A DNA stretch of 64,000 bases from Caulobacter soli (GTDB taxonomy: Bacteria; Pseudomonadota; Alphaproteobacteria; Caulobacterales; Caulobacteraceae): positions 62,001-126,000 of the forward strand of contig NZ_CP049199.1 in assembly GCF_011045195.1 (NCBI RefSeq). Reading direction: 5' to 3'. Shown in pieces: positions 7,860 to 15,763 of the stretch. How positions within the stretch are numbered: position 1 is the stretch's first letter; each line of letters begins with the position of its first letter. The notes beneath the pieces were generated by a model. That model saw nothing but the letters and a program-made list of their open reading frames with translations, had not been told where the DNA came from and made no database searches. A program made the translations under genes and the position numbers.

Positions 7860-8972
7860 CTATTTCCAGGCGCCGTAGGGATCGACCGAGGTCTTGCCCA
7901 GCGCCTGCGCCACGGCCGGATGGGTCAGTTGGCCGTTCAGGACGTTGAGGCCCTTGGCCAGGTGGATGTTGCTCTTCAGCGCGTCCAGGCCGTGGTCGGC
8001 CAGGGCCAGGCCGAAGGGCAGGGTGGCGTTGCCCAGGGCCTCGGACGAGGTGCGCGGCGCGGCGCCCGGCATGTTGGCCACGCAGTAGTGCACGACGCCG
8101 TCCACCACATAGGTCGGCTCGGCGTGGGTGGTCGGGTGGCTGGTCTCGAAACAGCCGCCCTGGTCGATCGATACGTCGACCAGCACCGAGCCCGGCTTCA
8201 TCTTCGACAGGTGCTCGCGCTTGACCAGCTTGGGGGCCGCGGCTCCGGCGGTCAGCACCGCGCCGATGATCACGTCGGCCTTGAGGATCTCCTCCTCGAC
8301 GGCCGCGAAGGTCGAATAGCGGGTCAGGATGCGGCCCTGGTAGAGGTCGTCCAGCTCGCGCATGCGCGGGATCGAGCGTTCCAGCACCACCACCTCGGCG
8401 CCGAGGCCGGCGGCCATGCGCGCGGCGTTGGAGCCGACCACGCCGCCGCCCAGCACGGCCACCCGGGCCGGGGGCACGCCCGGCACGCCGCAGAGCAACA
8501 GGCCCATGCCGCCGTTGTGCTTGAGCAGGGTCTCGGCCGCCGAGAAGACGGCGATGCGCCCGGCCACTTCCGACATCGGGGCCAGCAGCGGCAGGCCGCC
8601 GCGCGCGTCGGTGACAGTCTCGTAGGCGATGGCGGCCGCGCCCGAGGCCAGCAGGCCCTCGGTCTGGGCCGGATCCGGCGCCAGGTGCAGATAGGTGAAC
8701 AGGATGTGGCGGGGCGTCAGACGCTCCCACTCGATCTTCTGGGGTTCCTTGACCTTGATGATCAGCTCGGCGCCCGCGAACACCGCGTCGGCGTCGGGCG
8801 CGAGGGTCGCGCCGGCCTTGACATAGAGGTCGTCGCCATAGCCGGCCCCGAGGCCCGCGCCGGCTTGGACCAGCACCGAGTGACCATGACCCACATACTC
8901 GCGCACGGCGGTGGGGGTCAGGCCAACCCGGTGTTCGCCCGGTTTGATCTCGGAAGGCACTCCAACGCGCAT
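7860..8972 (-). CDS. ald: Alanine dehydrogenase
   Basis: NAD-dependent, reversible oxidative deamination of L-alanine to pyruvate and ammonium. The N-terminus MRVGVPSEIKPGEHRVGLTP and the dinucleotide-binding loop AVLGGGVVGSNAARMA are typical. The substrate-domain segment HILFTYLHLAPD is also typical. Length 370 aa matches the family. The start at 8972 is preserved by GGAGGAGA upstream; the longer version starting at 8987 lacks support. An Lrp-type regulator is divergently transcribed, a common arrangement for alanine-responsive control of ald. Confidence 0.95.
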   Translation of the reverse strand: MRVGVPSEIKPGEHRVGLTPTAVREYVGHGHSVLVQAGAGLGAGYGDDLYVKAGATLAPDADAVFAGAELIIKVKEPQKIEWERLTPRHILFTYLHLAPDPAQTEGLLASGAAAIAYETVTDARGGLPLLAPMSEVAGRIAVFSAAETLLKHNGGMGLLLCGVPGVPPARVAVLGGGVVGSNAARMAAGLGAEVVVLERSIPRMRELDDLYQGRILTRYSTFAAVEEEILKADVIIGAVLTAGAAAPKLVKREHLSKMKPGSVLVDVSIDQGGCFETSHPTTHAEPTYVVDGVVHYCVANMPGAAPRTSSEALGNATLPFGLALADHGLDALKSNIHLAKGLNVLNGQLTHPAVAQALGKTSVDPYGAWK

Positions 8973-9062
8973 GATAGTCTCCTCCAATGAGCCTTTGACG
9001 CTGGTTTACGCCTGCCAGACTGCAGGTTCCTGGGGCATTTCATGTGACGGTATCCGTGTTAT

Positions 9063-9075
9063 GCAGGAATCCTGC
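9063..9075. promoter_or_regulatory. Candidate operator in the ald / lrp-type intergenic region
   Basis: GCAGGA-A-TCCTGC is a perfect palindrome of 13 bases located 18 bp before the regulator start and about 90 bp upstream of ald. A related half-site, CTGCAGG, lies at 9020-9026. Lrp/AsnC proteins commonly bind several degenerate palindromes between themselves and a divergent target. The assignment to this regulator is an inference. Confidence 0.45.
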
Positions 9076-9092
9076 GCCATGGAGCCTCCGTC

Positions 9093-9566
9093 GTGAAGAA
9101 ACCTGCGGCCAACCTCGACGCCTTCGATCGCAAGCTGCTGACCCTGCTCCAGCGGAAGGGCCGGGCCAGCTATGTGGAAATGGCCGAGGCGGTGAATCTT
9201 TCCGAATCCGCCTGCCTGCGCCGCGTGAAAGCGCTGGAGGACGCCGGAGTGATCGGGCGTTACGCCGCCGTGATCGACGAGCGGGCGGTGGGCCTGCCGC
9301 TCAGCGTCTTCGTCACCGTCACCCTGTCGTCCCAGGCGGAAGCCACGCTCAGCGCCTTCGAAAAAGCCATCTCCCACGTGCGCGAGGTGGCCGAGTGCTA
9401 TCTGATGACCGGCGGCTCGGACTATCTGCTGCGGCTGGTGGTGCGCGACGTCGACGACTTGGAGCGGGTGCACGCCCAGGAGCTGACGCGCATTCCCGGC
9501 GTGGTCCGGGTCAGCTCGTCGATCGCCCTGCGCACCGTGGTCAAACGTGTCGAATTGCCGCTTTGA
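9093..9566 (+). CDS. Lrp/AsnC-family transcriptional regulator, likely of ald
   Basis: A 157-aa protein with an N-terminal winged helix-turn-helix (LDAFDRKLLTLLQRKGRASYVEMAEAVNLSESACLRRVKALEDAGVI pattern, residues 5-55) and a C-terminal RAM ligand-binding domain (about 70-150, with CYLMTGGSDYLLRLVV). The start is GTG at 9093 after GGAG. It is divergent from alanine dehydrogenase, so it probably senses alanine or another amino acid and controls ald. That partner is inferred from position. Confidence 0.88.
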   Translation: MKKPAANLDAFDRKLLTLLQRKGRASYVEMAEAVNLSESACLRRVKALEDAGVIGRYAAVIDERAVGLPLSVFVTVTLSSQAEATLSAFEKAISHVREVAECYLMTGGSDYLLRLVVRDVDDLERVHAQELTRIPGVVRVSSSIALRTVVKRVELPL

Positions 9567-9650
9567 ACGGGAACCTGGCGTTGCGCCGTGGTTAACCCTT
9601 TGCCGCCATAAGTAGCGTCGAACTAACCGCTACACTCGTCGGGGGATGAG

Positions 9651-10484
9651 ATGGTTTCGAGACGTCTGCTGCTGGGCGCCCTGGGCGCCGGCCTGGCCGC
9701 GCCCGCCCTGGCCTGGGCCGAGGGTGACGGCGCCGCCCCGCCGTCGGTGCTGACCCGCAAGGGTCGCCGCACCCGCCGGGCCCTGAAGACCCAGGCCACC
9801 GACAAGGCCGCGCTCGACAAGGCCCTGGCCCAGGTCAAGCCGCTGGAAGATCCCAACGCGGTCGACCCGGCCGAGGTGCATCCGCCCCAGGCCGTCAGCC
9901 CGGACGAGGCGCTGGGTCGCCTGAAGCAAGGCAACGCCATCTTCGCGCGCGGCGGGGCCAGCATCGCCCTGCCGACGCTGGCGCGGATCGCGGAGCTGTC
10001 CAAGGGCCAGAAGCCGTTCGCGGTGGTCGTCGGCTGCAGCGACAGCCGCACCGGCCCCGAGCTGATCTTCGACTGCAATCTGGGCGAGCTGTTCGTGGTC
10101 CGGGTGGCGGGCTCGACCGTCAGCCAGGAGGGCCTGGGCTCGATCGTCTACGCCGTCGAGCATCTGGGCGCGCCGCTGGTGGTGGTGCTGGGCCACACCA
10201 AGTGCGGCGCCGTCGGCGCGGCCGTGGACGTGGCGACCAAGCATGTCGACCTGCACGGCGCCCTGCTGAACATGGTGCTGCCGATCATCCCGGCGGTGCT
10301 GGAGGCGCAGGACAAGCACCCGGCCGACCTGCAGGACGCGGCCATCCGCCAGAACGTCCGCGACGTCGCCGCCCGCCTGAAGGTGGCCGACGGCGTGCTG
10401 GCCGAGAAGCTGTCCGAAGGCCGCCTGAAGATCGTCTCGGCCACCTACGACCTGGCCAGCGGCCTGGTGGCGTTCGACGCCTAG
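9651..10484 (+). CDS. Exported beta-class carbonic anhydrase
   Basis: Zinc enzyme interconverting CO2 and bicarbonate. The zinc and catalytic residues are visible as C129-S-D131-S-R133 and H182-x2-C185. The protein begins MVSRRLLLGALGAGLAAPALAWA, a signal peptide with a twin-arginine look (SRRLLLG), so it is probably folded before export to the periplasm. Residues about 30-85 form a charged linker before the enzyme domain. Length 277 aa is longer than cytosolic types because of this leader. A second, cytosolic beta-class enzyme is encoded at 17983-18609. Confidence 0.88.
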   Translation: MVSRRLLLGALGAGLAAPALAWAEGDGAAPPSVLTRKGRRTRRALKTQATDKAALDKALAQVKPLEDPNAVDPAEVHPPQAVSPDEALGRLKQGNAIFARGGASIALPTLARIAELSKGQKPFAVVVGCSDSRTGPELIFDCNLGELFVVRVAGSTVSQEGLGSIVYAVEHLGAPLVVVLGHTKCGAVGAAVDVATKHVDLHGALLNMVLPIIPAVLEAQDKHPADLQDAAIRQNVRDVAARLKVADGVLAEKLSEGRLKIVSATYDLASGLVAFDA

Positions 10485-10583
10485 AAGTCCTTATCTCCTC
10501 GCGGGAGAGGTATCATAGAGCCGTTGACCCCTTGCCCGGCTTAGGCTCAAGTCCCCCGACACGCTAAAGTTGGGAGACCTGGG

Positions 10584-13500
10584 ATGTCGACGGACGAGAC
10601 TCCGCCCGAAGGCGATCACGGCGCTCCCTCCTCCTCCTGGGCCGATCGTTGGGACGCCTTCAAGGGCAAGATCCCGCCCGGCCTGAAGTCGCCCCTGGTC
10701 GCGGTGGGCGCGGCCGCCCTGGTGCTCGGCTTCGGCGGTGGTTTCGCCGTCGGCAAGGTCGCCGACTTCGGCTGGTTCGGCGGCAAGTCGGCGGCCACCG
10801 CCGAGGCCCCCAAGGGCCAGGCCTGGTCGCTGTTCGGCAAGCCCCGCGCGGCCAACGCGCCCCGTCGCGGCGTTCCCAAGCCCGAGGGCTTCGCCGTCTG
10901 GCAGAGCCGTATCGACAGTTCCGGCGCCGAGCCCATGGCCTGCGTCCAGATGAGCAAGCCGCTCGACCCGTCCAAGGCCTATGCCGACTTCGTGCTGATA
11001 TCGCCGGACCTGGGCCGCCAGCCGGCCGTGCGGGTCAAGAACGACGAGCTGTGCATCGGCGGGATCGGCTTCACCGACCACCGCGTCACCCTGCTCAAGG
11101 GCCTGCCCGGCAAGAACGGCGAGACCCTGGCCGCCAACGCCGACGTCGACTTCACGTTTGGAGAAAAGCCCCCGTATGTCGGCTTCGCCGGCGACGGCGT
11201 GATCCTGCCGCGCGAGGACTCCGACGGCGTGGCCCTGGAGACCCTGAACGTCTCCAAGCTGGCCATCGAGGTCTGGCGCGTGTCGGACCGCAACCTGGTG
11301 CGCAAGTCGATCAGCGCGCCCGATCCGACCGGCGAGGGCGACTACGCCAGCGACTATGGCGACGACAGCCCCGACGACGAGGGCCGCCAGGTCTGGAAGG
11401 GCGTGATCAACGTCCAGGGCGCGGCCGGCCAGAAGGCGACCACCGTCTTCCCGCTGGGCGCGGTGCTGAAGGAAATGAAGCCGGGCGGCTATGTGATCAA
11501 GGCGCGCGACGCCTCGGGCGGCCGCGATCCGGACGGCGAGGGCGACCCCACCCCGGCCCAGGCCCGTCGCTGGATCATGTTCACCGACATGGCGCTGATC
11601 GGCTACGACGGCGCGGAGTCGCTGGACGTGGTGGTCCGCTCGCTGAAGACCGCCAAGACCCTGTCGGGCGTCAAGGTCACCCTGGTGGCCAAGGACGGCG
11701 AGGACCTGGCCGTGGCCAAGAGCGACGCCGACGGTCGCGCGCGCTTCGCCCACACCCTGCTGGAAGGCGAGGGCGCCTCGCGCGCCAAGATGGTCATGGC
11801 CTATGGCGACCAGGGCGACCTGGCGGTGATGGACCTGGACCGCTCGCCGGTCGACCTGTCCAAGCAGGGCGTCGGCGGCCGCACCGAGTCCGACGGCGGC
11901 CGGGCGCTGTCCACCGACATCGACGGCTATCTCTATGCCGACCGCGGCATCTACCGTCCCGGCGAGACCGTGCACCTGACGGCCATGGTCCGCGACCGCC
12001 TGGCCAAGGCGGTCAACGACCGCAAGGGTTACATCCTGGTCAAGCGGCCCTCGGGCGTGGAGTTCAAGCGCTACAACTTCAGCCGCGCCGACGCCGGCGC
12101 CGTGCTGGCCGACATCGCCTTGCCCCGCAGCGCCCCGCGCGGCCGCTGGACGGCGGTGCTGAAGATGGAAGGCAGCGACGCCGAGGCCGGTTCGTTCAGC
12201 TTCAGCGTCGAGGACTTCGCCCCGCAACGGCTGGCGGTCACCGCCACGGGCCAGGAGTCCGTGCCGGTCGCGGCCGGCCAGGAGCGCAAGATCGACGTTT
12301 CGGCCCGCTTCCTCTACGGCGCGCCGGGCGCGGGCCTGCAGACCCAGGGCGAGGCGCGGCTGCGCACCGACACCGATCCCTTCCCGCAGTACAAGGGCTT
12401 CGAGTGGGGCGACGATCTGGCGCCCTTCGACGAGAAGTTCATCGAGCTGGGCACGACCGTCACCGACGGCGACGGCCACGCCATGCTGAACCTGGCCACG
12501 ACGGACGCCGGCGACACCGCCCAGCCGCTGGTGGCGGCGGTGACCGCCTCGGTGTTCGAGCCCGGCGGCCGTCCGGTGCGCGAAGGCCTGGAGCTGAAGG
12601 TGCGCGGCAAGCCCGTCTACTACGGCGTCAAGGTCGAGCAGGGCGACGCCGGCAACGGCGATCCGCCGGTCAGCCTGGAGATGATCGCGGTCAACGCCGC
12701 CGGCGCCCGGATTTCATCGACGGCGACCTACACCCTGATCAGCGAGAACTGGAGCTATGACTGGTTCCAGCAGGACGGCCGCTGGCAGTGGCGGCGCACC
12801 AGCCGCGACGCGGTGGTGGCCAAGACCACGGTCAATATCGGCGCCGGCGCGCCCGCGCGCTTCAACCGCCGCCTGGGCTGGGGCGACTATCGCCTGGTGA
12901 TCGAGGGTCCTGACGGCTCCAAGACCGTGACCAAGTTCTCCTCGGGCTGGGGTTCGCCCGCCAAGGAAGGCGAGGCGCCCGACTTCGTGCGGGTCAGCGC
13001 CGGGACCAAGGCCTATGCGCAAGGCGACACGGTGGAGATCGCCCTGAAGTCGCCCTATGCCGGCCAGGTGCAGGTGGCGGTCGCCACCGATCGCCTGATC
13101 GATTTCAAGACCCTCAGCGTCGGCGAGAACGGGACGACCGTGAAGCTGAAGACCTCGGCCGCGTGGGGCGGCGGGGCCTATGTGATGGTCACCGTCATCC
13201 AGCCGCGCGATCCGGTCAGCTCGCCCAAGCCCAAGCGGGCCCTGGGCCTGATCTATGTCCCGCTGGAGCCCAAGGGCCGCAAGCTGACGGTCGATATCGG
13301 CACGGCCGTGAAGATCGACAGCAAGGCCCCGGTCGAGGTGCCGATCAAGGTCAACGGCCTGGGCTTCGGTCAAAAGGCCAAGGTCACCATCGCGGCCGTG
13401 GACGAGGGCATCCTGCGCCTGACCCGTCAGGACAGCCCCGACCCGGTGAAGTGGTACTTCGGCAAGCGGGCCCTGACGCTGAACTATCGCGACGATTACG

Positions 13501-15632
13501 GCCGCCTGCTCGACCCGAACATGGGCGCGCCGGCCAACGTCAATTTCGGCGCCGACGAGCTGGGCGGCGAGGGCCTGACGGTGACGCCGATCAAGACCGT
13601 GGCCCTGTGGTCCGGCATCGTCGAGACCGGCATGGACGGCAAGGCGGTGGTGAAACTTCCGGCCGCCGACTTCAACGGCGAGCTGCGGATCATGGCCGTG
13701 GCCTGGACCGACACCGCCGTCGGTTCGGGCTCCAAGCCCCTGACCGTGCGCCAGCCGGTGGTGGCCGACCTCAACCTGCCGCGCTTCCTGGCTCCCGGCG
13801 ACAAGCCGATGGCCACGCTGGAGCTGCACAATGTCGAGGGCAAGGCCGGGGCCTATACGGTGGAAGCCAACGCCACCAACGGCATCGCGGTGGCCTTCAA
13901 AAAGGTGATCAGACTGGTCCTGGGTCAGCGGATCGCCGAGAAGATCCCCTTCCTGGCTCCGACCGTCACGGGGATCGGCAAGGTCGGCTTCAAGGTGGCC
14001 GGCCCCGGCTTCCAGACGGCCAAGGACTATCCGATCCAGACCCGCCTGGGCTGGGGCGACGTGGTGCGCACCACCACCGAGCTGCAGCAGCCGGGCATGA
14101 GCTACACCCCCAACGCCCAGCTGCTGTCGGGCCTGGCGGCCGGCGACATCACGCTGCAGGTCAGCTACTCGCCGTTCAAGGGCTTCGACCCGTCGGCGAT
14201 CGCGGTGGCCCTGCAGCGCTACCCCTATGGCTGCACCGAGCAGCTGGTCTCGACCGCCTATCCGCTGCTGTACGCCCAGAGCGTCTCCAGCGATCCCAAG
14301 CTCAAGCGCAACCCGGCGATCCTGGCCGGGGCGGTGGGCAAGCTGCTGGATCGCCAGACGCTGGATGGGGCCTTCGGGCTGTGGCGCGTGGGCGACGGCG
14401 AGGCCGACGCCTGGCTGGGCGCCTACGCCACCGACTTCCTGGTGGAAGCGAAAGCCCAGGGCGTGGCCGTGCCGGACGAGGCGATGGACAAGGCCCTGAA
14501 CGCCATGCGCCAGATCAGCCGTCCCGACGGCTGGAGCTCGGTCTCCTATCGCCTGGAATATCCCGAATGGTGGGGCCGCACGCCCGACGACTCCAAGAAG
14601 GCCACCGAGCGCATGCGCCGGCGCGCCTCGGCCTACGCCCTCTATGTGATGGCCAAGGCCGGTCGCGGCGACCTGGCGCGCCTGCGCTGGTGGCACGACG
14701 TGCAGATGAAGGACGAGGACCAGCCCCTGGCCAAGGCCCAGGTGGCGGCGGGTCTGGCCCTGATGGGCGATCAGGCCCGGGCTCGCTCGGCCATGCGCCA
14801 GGCGGTCCGCTCGCTGGGCTGGCGCGACGACAGCGACTGGTACCAGAGCCCGTTGCGCGACGTCGCCGCGATCACCGCCCTGGCGGTCCAGGCCGGTCAG
14901 GGCGACATCGCTCGCCAACTGCAGGGCCGGCTGGAGAACGTGGTCAAGGATCCCGACGCCCTGAACACCCAGGAGCAGGCGGCGGTGCTGTCGGCGGCCT
15001 ACCAGCTGCTGAAGGCCGCCGGTCCGATCACCATCGACGCCCAGGGGGTGACGGCTCTGCCGCCGGCTGGCGGCGCGCCGCGCTGGGCGGTGGGCAAGCT
15101 GGCCGACGCTCGCTTCACCAACGCCGGCAAGGGCGCCCTGTGGCGGACGGTCAGCGTGCGCGGCACGCCGGTCGTCGCCCCGGGGGCCGAGGCCAACGGC
15201 ATCTCGGTGTCCAAGCGGTTGTTCTCGATGAACGGCGGGTCGATCGATCCATGGCAGATCCACCAGGGCGACCGGGTGATCGTGCTGGTGTCCGGTCGCT
15301 CGATGCAGGCCCGCTCGACCGCCCTGGTGGTCGACGACGCCCTGCCGGCCGGCTTCGAGATCGAGACCACGCTGGGCGCCGACGACGCCCAGAACGGTCC
15401 GTTCAAGTTCCTGGGCGAGCTGACCAATCCGGACGTCCAGGAAAGCCGCGACGACCGCTACATCGCCGCGCTGGACCTGGGCGGCGAGAAGCCGTTCGCC
15501 ATGGCCTATGTGGCGCGGGCGGTGACGCCGGGTGAGTTCTTCCTGCCCGGCGCGGTGGCCAAGGACATGTACCGGCCCAGCCTGAACGCGCGGTCGGAGG
15601 CGGGGCGGATCAACGTGGCGCCGGGTGGGTAG
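10584..15632 (+). CDS. Membrane-anchored alpha-2-macroglobulin family protein
   Basis: A 1682-aa bacterial alpha-2-macroglobulin, a protease-trapping protein thought to guard the periplasm. The thioester motif G-C1217-T-E-Q1220 is intact. The MG1/bait-like repeats precede it, and DGYLYADRGIYRPGETV marks the conserved MG3/4 region. It lacks a lipobox. Instead residues about 36-58 form a single transmembrane helix, so it is anchored in the inner membrane with a short cytoplasmic tail. It is followed by a PbpC-like gene, the classic yfhM-pbpC pairing in which the trap acts with a wall-repair enzyme. The two are separated by a repeat element. Confidence 0.92.
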   Translation: MSTDETPPEGDHGAPSSSWADRWDAFKGKIPPGLKSPLVAVGAAALVLGFGGGFAVGKVADFGWFGGKSAATAEAPKGQAWSLFGKPRAANAPRRGVPKPEGFAVWQSRIDSSGAEPMACVQMSKPLDPSKAYADFVLISPDLGRQPAVRVKNDELCIGGIGFTDHRVTLLKGLPGKNGETLAANADVDFTFGEKPPYVGFAGDGVILPREDSDGVALETLNVSKLAIEVWRVSDRNLVRKSISAPDPTGEGDYASDYGDDSPDDEGRQVWKGVINVQGAAGQKATTVFPLGAVLKEMKPGGYVIKARDASGGRDPDGEGDPTPAQARRWIMFTDMALIGYDGAESLDVVVRSLKTAKTLSGVKVTLVAKDGEDLAVAKSDADGRARFAHTLLEGEGASRAKMVMAYGDQGDLAVMDLDRSPVDLSKQGVGGRTESDGGRALSTDIDGYLYADRGIYRPGETVHLTAMVRDRLAKAVNDRKGYILVKRPSGVEFKRYNFSRADAGAVLADIALPRSAPRGRWTAVLKMEGSDAEAGSFSFSVEDFAPQRLAVTATGQESVPVAAGQERKIDVSARFLYGAPGAGLQTQGEARLRTDTDPFPQYKGFEWGDDLAPFDEKFIELGTTVTDGDGHAMLNLATTDAGDTAQPLVAAVTASVFEPGGRPVREGLELKVRGKPVYYGVKVEQGDAGNGDPPVSLEMIAVNAAGARISSTATYTLISENWSYDWFQQDGRWQWRRTSRDAVVAKTTVNIGAGAPARFNRRLGWGDYRLVIEGPDGSKTVTKFSSGWGSPAKEGEAPDFVRVSAGTKAYAQGDTVEIALKSPYAGQVQVAVATDRLIDFKTLSVGENGTTVKLKTSAAWGGGAYVMVTVIQPRDPVSSPKPKRALGLIYVPLEPKGRKLTVDIGTAVKIDSKAPVEVPIKVNGLGFGQKAKVTIAAVDEGILRLTRQDSPDPVKWYFGKRALTLNYRDDYGRLLDPNMGAPANVNFGADELGGEGLTVTPIKTVALWSGIVETGMDGKAVVKLPAADFNGELRIMAVAWTDTAVGSGSKPLTVRQPVVADLNLPRFLAPGDKPMATLELHNVEGKAGAYTVEANATNGIAVAFKKVIRLVLGQRIAEKIPFLAPTVTGIGKVGFKVAGPGFQTAKDYPIQTRLGWGDVVRTTTELQQPGMSYTPNAQLLSGLAAGDITLQVSYSPFKGFDPSAIAVALQRYPYGCTEQLVSTAYPLLYAQSVSSDPKLKRNPAILAGAVGKLLDRQTLDGAFGLWRVGDGEADAWLGAYATDFLVEAKAQGVAVPDEAMDKALNAMRQISRPDGWSSVSYRLEYPEWWGRTPDDSKKATERMRRRASAYALYVMAKAGRGDLARLRWWHDVQMKDEDQPLAKAQVAAGLALMGDQARARSAMRQAVRSLGWRDDSDWYQSPLRDVAAITALAVQAGQGDIARQLQGRLENVVKDPDALNTQEQAAVLSAAYQLLKAAGPITIDAQGVTALPPAGGAPRWAVGKLADARFTNAGKGALWRTVSVRGTPVVAPGAEANGISVSKRLFSMNGGSIDPWQIHQGDRVIVLVSGRSMQARSTALVVDDALPAGFEIETTLGADDAQNGPFKFLGELTNPDVQESRDDRYIAALDLGGEKPFAMAYVARAVTPGEFFLPGAVAKDMYRPSLNARSEAGRINVAPGG

Positions 15633-15639
15633 GCTGACA

Positions 15640-15745
15640 CTTGCCCCCACCTGATCGCTTCGCGATCTGTCCGCCCCCGTAGGGGGCGGAGCGCTCTTCC
15701 CCCTTTGGGGGGAAGACGACCGCGAAGCGGTCCGTAGGGGGCAAG
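15640..15745. repeat. Multi-hairpin intergenic repeat, copy A
   Basis: The outer arms CTTGCCCCC and GGGGGCAAG enclose four small hairpins. These are GATCGC-TTC-GCGATC (15653-15667), TCCGCCCC/GGGGCGGA, TTCCCCC/GGGGGAA and GACCGC-GAA-GCGGTC. Copies B (27.65 kb) and C (43.19 kb) share the layout. The element sits between two genes that normally form one transcript, so it may affect their ratio or mRNA ends. Confidence 0.85.
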
Positions 15746-15763
15746 TGTTCGCCGCATAGAGTC

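Noticed and set aside
9587..9626. TTAAC and CTAACC near the exported carbonic anhydrase start as CtrA or sigma-54 sites
   Set aside because: Neither spacing nor sequence meets the consensus, and there is no supporting context.
12714..15650. A 978-codon open frame on the minus strand across the macroglobulin gene
   Set aside because: It mirrors a long GC-rich gene. Its translation is His/Gly/Gln/Arg-rich with no domain, and the + strand reads a clear macroglobulin with thioester motif.
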